Positions 22,901 to 33,267 of a stretch of DNA of 64,000 bases are shown piece by piece. The position numbers and the translations under genes were made by a program. The notes beneath the pieces were generated by a model. It was not told where the DNA came from. It saw only the letters and a list, made by a program, of their open reading frames with translations, and made no database searches. How positions within the stretch are numbered: the stretch's first letter is position 1; each line of letters starts with the position of its first letter. Source of the stretch: Helianthus annuus (taxonomy: Eukaryota; Streptophyta; Magnoliopsida; Asterales; Asteraceae); assembly GCF_002127325.2 (NCBI RefSeq), contig NC_035437.2, positions 110,314,821 through 110,378,820 of the forward strand, in the 5' to 3' direction.

Positions 22901-23753
22901 GCCTTTGAAGTATTTTCAGCGTGACAGAACTGTTTCTCTCGGTGATATTATCAGTTGGGGATTTCTGCCGCAAGTGAATGCGTACGCTATCCGTAGAGAG
23001 TATGGCGTCCAATATTTCGAACGTCTATATGACATTATGTCATTACCATGGTGGGACGTCGATGAATTGTCTAAAGTCAGGAGCTTGGATTATCCGGTGA
23101 GGAAGAATGATATGGCGATATGGGGTTATATAAAGTATGAATCACTGAAGTCATTTCGCAAGTGGAAGCCTCATCATCCTAAGCGTGTTCAAAGGATAGA
23201 TCCAGAGACTGGAGCTACTGAGACAATACTGAATGTAAAGCCACCAAGAACTATAAAGACAATTCCTATGCCTCAGATGGAGCAGGAATTCTACAAAGGC
23301 TTTATTAGTTGGGTGTACAGCTGCAGAACAACTGAAGCGATCATATCTTACAGAGCTGGTGGAGAAATTAGAGATATTCACGTCTACGATCCTATGTGGT
23401 TGGTTAACTGCTCGGTGAAAGATATTGAATGTCTATTCATCAACAAAATCCGTTATCAGCCAGCAGACAAAGAGCAAGCTCAACAATTTCAACGTGTAGT
23501 TTCACTGTGCTTTCAGAAAAGCATAAACTCTGAGAGCAAGTGGAAATCTTCATGGTGGTCGTTAGACGAAAAGATGAAGAGGAAAGCGAAGCGTGAGCGC
23601 GAACGTGAAAATCAGAGGATTGAAGAAAAGAGAGGAATGTTCATGAAACAACAAGCTGATGAAGAGAAAGCGAGGAAGAAGTTAAATGAAAGAATCAGAG
23701 TTGAGCTAAGTAAGAAACCAAAATCGCGAGAAGAATCGTACAAAGCTATTTGA
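19879..23753 (+). pseudogene. Third ORF of element B (env-like position, function unknown)
   Basis: The ORF lies between pol and the polypurine tract, where SIRE elements carry a so-called env-like gene. From ATG 19879 one frame runs to 21894, interrupted by a TAG at 20077-20079. A shift near 21885 leads to a second frame ending at 23753. Together these are about 1,290 codons. Layout: a folded-looking N-terminal part (about 20100-20780), Lys/Glu tracts, a Pro/Ser/Gln-rich stretch (about 21410-21600), a coiled coil (about 21715-22130), an acidic Asp/Glu run (about 22265-22390), and a C-terminal domain rich in Trp and Tyr (about 22850-23560) ending in a basic helix. I find no signal peptide and no hydrophobic membrane span, so I would not call it an envelope protein from this sequence. 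It resembles what I recall of uncharacterised proteins annotated in Asteraceae genomes. Confidence 0.75.
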
Positions 23754-23787
23754 AGACCTACAGACAAGACAAAGACTGCGGCTTCAT

Positions 23788-23800
23788 CCAAGGGGGAGTT
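23788..23800 (+). other. Polypurine tract of element B
   Basis: CCAAGGGGGAGTT immediately before TGTTAGTGCATAATG, the start of B's U3. It would prime plus-strand synthesis. Confidence 0.85.
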
Positions 23801-24178
23801 TGTTAGTGCATAATGTCTAAAGCCTGCGTCTTAGTCGTACTAGATTCATGTATAGGGTCTGGATAGGATGTTTTTGTATAGTTCAGGGGTTGAATATGTA
23901 ATTTTAGGGTTTACATGTTGGAGGTTCGCTTATGTATACATGTGACACAAAAGCGAACCTACTTAGTAGGGAGGTCCGCTCATGTGACATGCCACATGAG
24001 CGGACCTCCCTACTAAGTAGGTTCGCTTTTGTGTCACATGTACACATAAGCGAACCTCCAACATGTAAACCCTAAAATTACATATTCAACCCCTGAACTA
24101 TACAAAAACATCCTATCCAGACCCTATACATTAATCTAGTACGACTAAGACGCAGGCTTTAGACATTATGCACCAACA
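23801..24178. repeat. 378-bp near-perfect palindrome of B's U3 end
   Basis: The left arm (23801-23989) is the start of B's LTR. The right arm (23990-24178) is its reverse complement, with about four mismatches in 189 by eye. The centre lies in a CATG inside a short hairpin with GGAGGTCCGCTCATGTG and CACATGAGCGGACCTCC arms, the kind of U3 hairpin the other LTRs carry before the TATA box. No TATA box, R or U5 follows. The right edge CACCAACA abuts the GAAAT duplication. Confidence 0.92.
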
Positions 24179-27100
24179 GAAATATAAACGGTGGTTACGT
24201 AGGTTTTGCTGGTAATTAAGGAGGAAAGATTATAGGTGAAGGAACGTTATCCAACGGAATCGTAAAGTTTGAGAGAGTTAACTACATCGCTGAGCTTGAG
24301 AATAATCTGCGGAGTATCTCCCAGATCTGTGACAGGATGTATACTACTCACTTCACTGACATAGAATGTTTGATCTTGAAACCGGGATTTGTGATACCTG
24401 AGGAATGGATCATCATGAGGGCACCAAGAGTTAATGATCTGTACGTGTTAGACATGAACGTAGCTACTACAACCACGGGCCAGGCTCATTGTTTTGTGTC
24501 CAGAGCAACGGAAAAAGAATCAAGATTGTGGCACCGGAAAATGGGGCATATTCATCTTAGAAAAATGAATCACTTGGTACATAATGATTTGGTGACAGGA
24601 GTTCATGTCAAAGGTTTTCATCTGGAAGGGGAGTGCATAAGCTGTGTTAAAGGCAAGCAGAAGAAGAAGTCACACCCTACAAAGCAAGTCAATTCAGTTT
24701 CAAGACCTTTGGAAAGACATCACATGGATTTGTTTGGTCCTGTGAATGTCAAGAGTATTACAAGAGATTATTACTGTTTGGTCGTGACTGATGATTATTC
24801 CAGATTTTCGTGGGTTTCATTCTTGAAAACAAAAGACGAAACGTTTGACAGTTTAATGGCGTTGTTTAAAAGAATTGAGAATCTGTACCAGAGGCCTATC
24901 AGTAGAATTAGAAGTGATAATGGTACTGAATTCAAAAACAGTAAGATGGAAGAATTTTGTGATGAACGAGGTATACTGCATGAGTTTAGTGCTCCGTACA
25001 CTCCACAACAGAATGGAGTCGCAGAACGTAAAAATCGGACGCTAATCGAGACGGCTAGAACTATGCTTGCAGACTCTAAGTTACCGATTAATTTTTGGGC
25101 TGAAGCTGTTTCCGCCGTATGCTATACGCTCAACAGGGTTCTTACTGTCAAGAAGTTCAACAAGACATGTTTTGAGCTAATCAATAACCGCAAACCGAAT
25201 TTGAAGTATCTAGAACAGTTCGGGTCACCTTGTACAGTTATAGAGCCTAATGGAAAGTTTGGTTCGAAGTGCATTGAGGGTATATTTGTTGGTTATGCCA
25301 ATCCATTGCGATGTGTCTTCGTTCCAAGTGAGAAGCAGATTATTGAAGCTGCAAATGTTGAATCTCAAGGTTATACTATGCCGCCGCAGAATCCTGGTGA
25401 TTCATGGCGTTATCATTATGACAAACTTTGGAATTCGTTTGACATGAGAGAAGAATCAGAGGAAGATGAAGATTTCTTTGATGAGCTGGATATTTTGCAA
25501 GAGTATGAGTCGCAGCTCAGGTTCCCAGCAGAGTATTCTAGAAGACCTTGGGAAACTTCAAATGACGATGAAGCAGGTCCTAGTAATGCTGGTGAACATG
25601 ATGATGAAGTTGCTCCTGGTAATCAGTCGGCAGTGACTGATGATCAAGAAACTGATAACATGCAAGTATTTGATCATGGTGATTCAGATTCTGAGGGGGA
25701 GCAGATCCAGATATCAAGTCAAACAAACCAAGTTGGTGAACCAGATGCAGATCAGAATGTTACTAATCTGGAGGGAAATGTAGATGTTCCAAGCGAAGTG
25801 ATGCCGCGAACTCTTTCTTATCATCCAGAGGAGTTGATCATAGGAGAATTGCATTCAGGCGTTCGCACAAGACGTAAAATAGACTAGGGCTTAACATGTT
25901 TTTATTCTACAGTAGCACCTTTACAAACTGAATTTTCATTAAGTTGTTTTATCTCGCAGATTGAACCGAGAACTTACAAAGAGGCGCTTACTGAAGACTC
26001 TTGGGTCATAGCGATGCAAGAAGAGTTAAGTCAGTTTGAAAAGTTGGGAGTGTGGAAGTTAGTGGATTTACCGGATGGTCAAAGGAAAATCAATACAAAA
26101 TGGGTATTCAAGTGTAAGAAAGACGATACAGGAGTTGTTGTAAGGAACAAAGCTCGACTCGTTGTTCAGGGCTTTAGTCAACAGCAGGGGATTGATTTTA
26201 CAAAAGTCTATGCCACTGTGGCATGACTAGAGGCTATCAGAATTTTCCTAGCATTTGCGTCTTGGAAGAAGTTCAAAGTATATCAGTTAGATGTAAAGTC
26301 AGCGTTTCTTTATGGGAAGGTCAAAGAGGAGGTTTATGTCGGTCAGCCGCCGGGCTTTACTGACCCAATCCACAAAAACAAGGTCTACCTATTGGACAAA
26401 GCGCTGTATGGTTTACACCAGGCCCCGAGAGCCTGGTACGAGACTTTGTCTCAACACCCACTAGCCAACAAGTTCATACGTGGAAAAGTGGATGCCACTC
26501 TCTTCACTAAAGTCGTTGATGGTCATCTTCTGATAGTTCAGATTTACGTAGACGATATAATTTTTGGGTCAACTAATGAGAAATTGTGTAAAGATTTCGA
26601 ACAGGTGATGAAGCAAAAATTCGAAATGTCATCAATGGGGGAGATGAAATTCTTTCTGGGTCTACAAGTTGAACAACTACCTGAGGGAATTTTCATTCAC
26701 CAGACGAAGTACGTGCATGATATTCTAGAGAAATTTGGAATGTCAAGTTCTACTCCCGCTGCTACCCCACTTGCAACAAATCATGGGATTCACCCAGATC
26801 TCACCAGAGACAGGGCTGATGAAACGTTCTACCGTTCCATGATAGGTTCATTGATGTACCTAATTGCTTCACGTCCTGATATCATGTACCAAACGTGCCT
26901 CGCAGCAAGATTTCAGTCTAACCCGAGAGCTTCGCACATGATCATTGTCAAAAGGATATTACGCTACTTGAAAGGAACACCCACATTGGGGTTGTGGTAT
27001 CCTAGAAAAGGTGATTTTACGCTCGAAGGGTATTCCGATTCGGATTTCGGATGCTGCAAAGTCAATGCTAAATCAACAACTGCAGGATGCCAGTTCTTTG

Positions 27101-27588
27101 GTCCTAGATTGGTTACCTGGCAGTGTAAGAAACAAACGTCTGTGGCGTTGTCTACATGTGAAGCAGAGTATGTTTCTGCTAGCAGTTGCTGCTCTCAGAT
27201 CCTGTGGATACAGCAACAGATGCGCGACTACGGTTTGCAGTTTCTTAACACACCTATGTTTGTTGATAATGAGGCCGCAATAAACATAACAAAGAATCCA
27301 GTACATCACGCTAAAACTAAACATATAGAAATTCGTCATCACTTTATTCGCAATTGTTTCGAGAAAAAGTTGATACGAATTGAGAAAATCCACACTGACG
27401 AACAAAAAGGTGATTTGCATACCAAAGCTTTTGATAAAAATCGGTTTCAATATTTGTTAAAACTTAATGGTATGAAATTGCTTTCGGTGTCGGATGGGAT
27501 TGTGAGCGTTGATGAGAGTACTGTTGCGGATGAAGACGAGAAACAATCTGCAATGGTTTGTCAATTTTTTACAAGTTTTGGTATTTAG
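24179..27588 (+). pseudogene. pol: Pol of element A after the insertion (PR end, IN, RT, RH)
   Basis: The protease resumes right after the insertion; an in-frame TAA near 24217 is in this part. The integrase has W-H-R-K-M-G-H (about 24529), then the core with M-D-L-F-G-P, S-D-N-G-T-E-F and N-G-V-A-E-R-K. A TAG at 25885-25887 and a TGA at 26224-26226 break the frame before and within reverse transcriptase; relatives suggest these replaced Gln and Arg codons, that is C-to-T changes. Reverse transcriptase keeps Y-V-D-D (26545-26556). RNase H keeps S-D-S-D-F-G, S-T-C-E-A-E-Y and I-R-H-H-F-I-R. The final TAG at 27586-27588 overlaps an internal purine tract. Confidence 0.92.
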
Positions 27589-29191
27589 GGGGAGTAGTAG
27601 ATAGATGTATATAGTCTATTTTCAGAAAATACAAAAACAGTAAAAATGAAAAAATACAAAAACAATACAAAATCTGAAAAAGAGCTTGTGTATATAGGGA
27701 AAATGATAGTACATCGGCTAGACAATTACAGTATGCTAAAGATTTGGAAAGACAAAATGAGTTAAACAATCTTACTAATGATGTGTCGATAGGTTTTCAC
27801 ACATTTAGTAGATATATTCGGGATATAAACCTAAAATTTCAAACTTGCGAAATTCGTGGGGAACACTACTTGGATATATAGGTAACCCCTGAAATCTCGT
27901 TTGAAAGGTCTCGTATTCTGATATACTAGGTTTTTATACTCAATGATGTCTGGGGTATTATTCCAGGACTTCTGCTGAACGGAAGTTCTGACCTAGTCCT
28001 TGGATAATACTTTCACCAAATGCTTGAAACACAGCATAAACCCTCAGCATGCAGATGAAACAATAAAATTGATAGTCGCTGCTGTTGTAACAAAAAGATC
28101 CTCTAAAGGGGACATACTGAAAAGTCGAAGCTGATATCTCTCTGCGCATACGGAAGTATCGACCTGAGATCCCTCGGCCCTCGCATACCTAATTTATGTA
28201 CAGATATCATTGTAGTATACTCACCTGTAAGACTAAATATTGAGATTCTGGATACGGGAGTATATCCAAGAGGTGGGACACATGAATTAAGCTAAGTTCA
28301 TAAGTCATCTAAATTGTATCCTGAATAGTTTGAAATCTGTGTGAGAATTTAAGATGGATCAGTATATCGACAATCGAGGTGAATTGTTTAAGTCTGAGCA
28401 TGTAATAAAGCTTAATGGTACTAGTAATTTGTCTAAAAAGCTGATATGATTCCCTGACACGCTCGCCAAAAATAAGTTTGTATATAGTTCAATTTCTTTA
28501 TTTTCCGCAATTTAAGTTTTCTGCATTTTATTTCTTAGTTTAGAACACTTTATAAAATCCAAAAAGATTTTATTTCTGCTTTATTTTTGACAAACCAAAG
28601 TGGGGAGTTGATTGTTGGATTCTCAGAAGATTGAAGCAGATGCAGGAGATTCTGGACCGAAAAATGAGGAGAGCTTACTTTGTTGGAGTTTGAAGATATT
28701 TTCAAAGTTAAAACAAGTTCATTAAGTTGATGCTTGTTACATTGTTTTTAGAAAATGTGAAAATATTTTTACAAAATCAGTTTGATTCGTCAAATGATCA
28801 ACCAAGGTCATTAAATTGAACTTGGTAGATTAATTGAGTAATCAAGGTCATTAATTTGGACCTGAATACTTGAGTGGATTTCTAAAGCTGATTGAGTTTG
28901 TGATTTAAAAAAAAATAGAATTTTAATGTTATTGGTTGAGTAACAGGTTTGGACTTCATTATTCCTAACGGAAGCTAAATGTCAAAGCTTGAACCAGATT
29001 AAGACCTCAAATTCCAGCATACTGAGAGGGGGAGTCTGTGAAAGGGGGAGTCTGGATCAACATTCAAAGGGAAGATGGAAGTTAGAGCCAGGATGTGATT
29101 CTGGAGCCTGTGAAGAATGCTTATGATGTGAAGACAGAGTTGGAGAAAAGACCAAGACTGAAGGCTTAGGAGCTGAAGACTACGTCAACAT
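27589..29191 (+). other. 3' non-coding region of element A with conserved structured block
   Basis: 1.6 kb without coding potential and without the third ORF seen in B. It has AGGGGGAG at 27587-27594, the GATAGTACATCGGC...GCTAAAGATTTGG segment near 27705-27750, and the conserved block at about 27793-28290. Its two GGAA-capped hairpins have loops at 27981-27984 (stem GAAC/GTTC) and 28152-28155 (stem ATAC/GTAT). Two more AGGGGGAGTCTG tracts near 29030 and 29046 precede the true polypurine tract. Confidence 0.75.
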
Positions 29192-29204
29192 CCAAGGGGG
29201 AGTC
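29192..29204 (+). other. Polypurine tract of element A
   Basis: CCAAGGGGGAGTC immediately upstream of the 3' LTR. Confidence 0.9.
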
Positions 29205-29701
29205 TGTTAATGCATGGAATGTCTGTCGACTACATCTGCATTACGTCTTAGGTCAAGATAGGTCAACATAGGGTCTTGAAAGTCAAAATCATGTATTATG
29301 TAGTAGATCCGCTTTTGTGAACATGTGTTGTAATAGGTCCGCTTATAGGGTCTTAGATAGGTCCGCTTATATGGTCTTCATATGGTCCGCTTATTTGTCA
29401 TATTATAGGTTCGCTTATAGGGATAATTTGATAGGTTCGCTTATATGGCACGTCGTATAAGCGGAACCATGCAGACTATAAATATTCAGTTCAAGCGAAC
29501 CTGATTAGTTAGTGGTGTATGTTGAAGCGGATCTGTTGAGAGCTTTTGTTACCGAAACTCTGTCAAATCAATATCAGAAAGCAATAAAAGGAAAGGAATT
29601 GAATAGGAAAGCTGTTGTAACTTCATTTACGTTGATTCCGCCTTCGTACATGAAGATGAACGTTCTCTACTGACTATTCAGGGTCGGAACACGGTCCAAC
29701 A
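29205..29701 (+). repeat. 3' LTR of element A
   Basis: 497 bp, the same length as the 5' LTR and differing at about a dozen sites, many of them C/T. It is followed by the target duplication GCTGC at 29702-29706. Confidence 0.95.
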
Positions 29702-31412
29702 GCTGCTCTGATGAAGAAAATGATTTTGACTTATGAAACCACAATATCATATCCAGCATCTGTTAATAGTGATTGTGAGTTACCTACAGAACCAAATACT
29801 TGACAAGCATATTTTAAATGCAAGTTTATCAGAATTTATCATAACAGCAGAGTTTACAGGGATTTTTAATGTAGAGAGTTCACAGGTTTTTGCATTCAAG
29901 GTTTTATCACACATCTACTTAATGTTTTAAACATTCTATAGATTTTGGCAGTGATTGAGTATCCCAGATGATTTTCTCATTTTACTTTGACTGCATATTT
30001 TATGTTTTAAGCTTTTGAGAATTTAGAGTAAAACATATGCAGCCAAACATTTGAAGCTTGTTAACAATCATCTTTTGTTACTGATTTAAACTTAAGTCTA
30101 TGAATGAAATGATCCACACATTAACACCATCCCCTAGACAAAAATAAAAGGGTTTTACATCCTGACAGGTATTTAAATTTTTACTATAAAAAATGAGTAA
30201 AAATGCATAATATATCATTCTTAAAAAAATGAAGAATAATATATCTTGTTTTATTTAAACAAACCTTTTCAAGAAAAATAAGTAAAGGTTTTTAGAAAAC
30301 AACATCACCTAGATCTGATGTATATTCTCAGTCAAAGAACTTTTAATTAATTCAAAATCACTTCATTCTCAATTTTTAGGCAAATGGTCAGTGATTTGAT
30401 CCAAATTTCATAACCACTGTTTGATACCATTTTCCTATCAGATAGTTGTAACTATAAGGACCCTGGTCACAATGGTTTTAACAATCTTTTATAGATCTGA
30501 TTACCATGTGATGATTTTTGAGAAATTTTATTTAGTCCTCTTGTATGGTCAATAACCAGAGATACTTTTGTTACCTGAACTCCTCTGAATTAATGACTGC
30601 ACACAGTTGATTTGTAGCAAATAATCATGCAAGGATGTGAAGTTGTTTTGGTTTTCCTTTTATAGTACTAACCAATGGACTCTCAAGTGTTTTAGAATTT
30701 ATACTCTTTTACTTTTGATTTCAAAAGTTTTGAGCTAAAACACACTCTTGAGTTTTAGTAAATTTTCTTCTTTCCATTTTTACCCTTCCCATAAATAAAT
30801 CCCGAAATTCTCATTGCGAGGTTTTTATAAAAAGAATACTTAATCCAAGATCATTTTACAGTAATGTTTTGAGAGATTTGGTCATTTTTGCACATGCTTA
30901 TGCCAAATTTCATATTACATATGATCTGACTTGTGTGAGCAAAAAATGATAATGCCTTTGAAATCCTTTATGAGTTTTAAACAAAATTGGTTTTATCCTT
31001 TTGAAGGATTCTCAACCTGTTTTCGAGCATATCATCTCTAATAACTAAAGCTTTATGTTACCTCTTTTTATACTAACAAAGACACTAATGCTTTTTATCT
31101 GCACATAGGCCTTTGTCAACATGAGGTAAAACTTTAGCAGCTCCCATGATGAAGTCATCATAATTTTTCAACATAATCACTGGATCTATAAAGATTTGTT
31201 TCATGATACTACAGTGTTACGTGATTTCAGTGTGATAGATAACATATGGGTTGTTTTACATAGTTTTTGAATAATCAACTTTAGATGTGATTAACCGTTA
31301 CTCTGTTTTTCAACAAATTACGATCAACCTTAGTATCAATGAATTTTGAGCTGAACTGTTATGTCAAATTGATTGTTAGATCGAATTTGGCTATCCAAGC
31401 TTTGATACCAAT
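29702..31412 (-). mobile_element. Interior of retroelement F next to its 5' LTR
   Basis: 1.7 kb of AT-rich sequence between A and the F LTR. On the minus strand it begins with the PBS at 31399-31410 and would be leader or gag. I find no gag motifs and no ORF longer than about 65 codons, so it is either a long non-coding leader or heavily decayed. Confidence 0.6.
31399..31410 (-). other. Primer binding site of element F
   Basis: The minus strand reads TGGTATCAAAGC two bases beyond the LTR end, an initiator tRNA-Met-like PBS with one difference from those of the other elements. It sets F's orientation. Confidence 0.75.
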
Positions 31413-32019
31413 TGTTAGGATCTGGGGTCTTCATGATTGTGTTTGTTTGTAATAATTGAACAATGAATGGATGTAAAATAATGATCTAATGCAGCGGAAA
31501 TGAAACAAACTTTGTAAACACAATCAAAGGAACAATAGTTTTCATAAACATGTGAATCTCATTAGTGTCGAAAGATTATAATCAAGAGATTACATGCATG
31601 CTTACATACTAAAACTCCCCCTCACCTAGAGCTCCATGGTTGATTGTACAAGATGACAGAGTTAAAGGAGAAAACTCCTTAAATAGAACAGAGCAAACTG
31701 TTCTATTTATAGTGTACATCAAACCACTGAAGCATCTAAGCTGACGTCACCATGAAAGCGACATCTAACAAACTAACAACCTATAAGTACTGTTGCATAC
31801 AACTACTTATGACTAAACAACTGATTTAAATTACAGAACATGGGTGAACTACTGCTTCACTTTCCACTGTTGTAGTCTAAGCACTGATGTAGAACATCAG
31901 TGTTTTCTTCAAAGGTGATCAGTCCTTGAATGAGCAGCACTTTGGTCTTTAGCAGTACTTAGGAGACATCAGTAGATAGAACTTCAGTACTTTAACAACA
32001 TCAGTCTTTAAGAGCAACA
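31413..32019 (-). repeat. 5' LTR of element F, part 1 (interrupted by E)
   Basis: It begins TGTTAGGATC on the plus strand and continues after E at 54552, ending CCCAACA at 54704. The reassembled LTR length is about 760 bp. A minus-strand TATA (CTATAAATAG) lies near 31702-31712. CAGTG/CACTG words are frequent at 31720-32010. E's target duplication CAACA is at 32015-32019. Confidence 0.82.
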
Positions 32020-32379
32020 TGTTAGTGCATTACGTCTATTGACTTCGTCTTGTATCATGTAATAGAATAGGACAGGATAGGATATCTAGTGCACGAGGTT
32101 CGAGAAACGAAAGTTGGTGGTTTAGCAAATAGTTCCGCTCTTATGGACAGTCCATATAAGCGAAACTATCCAACTATAAATAGGTGCATGTTTAGTTCAT
32201 TTGGGAACTTCTGGAACTTGTAACGAAGTGCTGCCAATTTGCTTTCAGGTTGTAAACATTGTTAAAATCAATCAAAGAAGCATTATAATTAGTTTGAGTG
32301 TCTGATTCATTGTTTCCGCCTTTGAATTGGATAAACAACTCTTCTGATTGACTCATTCGGGTTCAACAACGATCCTACA
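32020..32379 (+). repeat. 5' LTR of element E
   Basis: 360 bp, TGTTAGTGCATTACG...GATCCTACA. A U3 hairpin (AGTTCCGCTCTTATGGAC / GTCCATATAAGCGAAACT, about 32130-32168) precedes CTATAAATAG near 32173. Confidence 0.95.
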
Positions 32380-32381
32380 AG

Positions 32382-32393
32382 TGGTATCAGAGC
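32382..32393 (+). other. Primer binding site of element E
   Basis: TGGTATCAGAGC two bases after the LTR, matching initiator tRNA-Met. Confidence 0.95.
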
Positions 32394-32579
32394 ACAGGAG
32401 GAAGAGTTTAGCTCAATTGGATCTGTTTTCTGTCTTCTACACCTTCTTTTTCGATCTGGACAAGTTTCCACGGTTAAAATCGGCCAAATTTTTCACAGAA
32501 TGTGTATTAGTGGATAATAACAAACCCTTGAAAGTTTCATACCAAAATTCAACCTAAAAATGGACAAAATAACCTTCGG

Positions 32580-33140
32580 ATGTAGTTCCGCTTATTCGGA
32601 CAGTAAATAGGTTCGCTTGAAAGACACATAGTTCCGCTTGAAATACATTAGTTCCGCTCAAAAATCATAGGTTCGCTCATGAGGTTCGCTCGAAACTGTT
32701 TAGTTCCGCTTATCCGAACTGTGTAGTTCCGCTCATCCGGACAATTTGAGTTTCGCTCGAACGGTCATATTAGATTCGCTTATTCGAACAATTGACTTTC
32801 GCTTGAACGAACAATTGATAGATCCGCTTATCCGGACATAGTCAGGTCCGCTTATTTGTCATCAAAGGTTTCGCTTATTCAGCTCAACAAGGTCCGCTTA
32901 TTGGTCCAATAAGGGTTCGCTTATTCGGTCCAATAGGAGATCCGCTCATTCGGTCAAGTTGGTGGTCCGCTCATTTGTCCAATACAGGGAGTTTCGCTTA
33001 TACAGACATTGGAGTTCTGCTCATATAGACAAAAGATAGCTTCGCTTATTTGTCCAACCAGTTTCGCTCATTAGTCAACTTGGGTTTCGTTCATACGTTC
33101 GATCTGATTTCGCCCGTGTGTCATATTTCGCTTGAAAGTG
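32580..33140 (+). repeat. Leader array of TTCCGCTTAT/TTCGCTTAT words, element E
   Basis: About 25 words (AGTTCCGCTTAT, GGTTCGCTC, GGTCCGCTTAT, GTTTCGCTTAT) spaced 20-30 bp apart between PBS and gag, with no ORF. The word matches that in E's U3 hairpin. Confidence 0.85.
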
Positions 33141-33267
33141 AACTTTATAGTGTCAAGATCATTTCACAACAATTAAGTATCAGTGTATTTCAGATTACTT
33201 GATATTGTTTAAAACAGATTGAGGTTGTTTGTTTGCTTTCAGGTAAATGACTTTCAGGTGATTAAAG

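Larger units (their letters stand above)
5685..24178. mobile_element. Composite mosaic insertion (X plus B) flanked by GAAAT
   Basis: 18,494 bp with TG...CA ends, inserted in the protease of A. The duplication GAAAT is at 5680-5684 and 24179-24183. It has four parts: a minus-strand gag-only element X with its 3' LTR at the left edge (5685 to about 9848); a plus-strand gag-tail fragment of the same family, head-to-head with X (about 9849-10410); plus-strand element B from its PBS to its polypurine tract (10411-23800); and B's U3 followed by its own inverted copy (23801-24178). The left end is a U5 end and the right end a U3 end, both on the minus strand, as in an ordinary minus-strand insertion. 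One mosaic cDNA is the simplest reading. Successive insertions with inversions, or a partial misassembly, remain possible. Confidence 0.75.
590..29701 (+). mobile_element. Element A: SIRE-like Ty1/Copia LTR retrotransposon, interrupted
   Basis: A is bounded by two 497-bp LTRs (590-1086 and 29205-29701) that begin TGTTAATG and end CCAACA. It is flanked by the 5-bp target duplication GCTGC at 585-589 and 29702-29706. Inside, in order, are a PBS matching initiator tRNA-Met, a leader full of TTCGCTTAT words, gag, the start of pol, an 18.5-kb insertion (5685-24178), the rest of pol, a 1.6-kb 3' region and a polypurine tract. Without the insertion A is about 10.6 kb. The LTRs differ at roughly a dozen sites by eye. 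Gag has two frameshifts and pol has two stops, so this copy is not autonomous. The SIRE/Maximus lineage is inferred from the long gag, gag/pol separation and long 3' region. Confidence 0.95.

Noticed and set aside
20122..23753. Viral envelope glycoprotein
   Set aside because: No signal peptide, transmembrane helix or Cys-rich ectodomain visible; only the position matches the env-like slot.
29733..29930. 65-codon plus-strand ORF as a host gene
   Set aside because: No domain, AT-rich, within the interior of F; length expected by chance.
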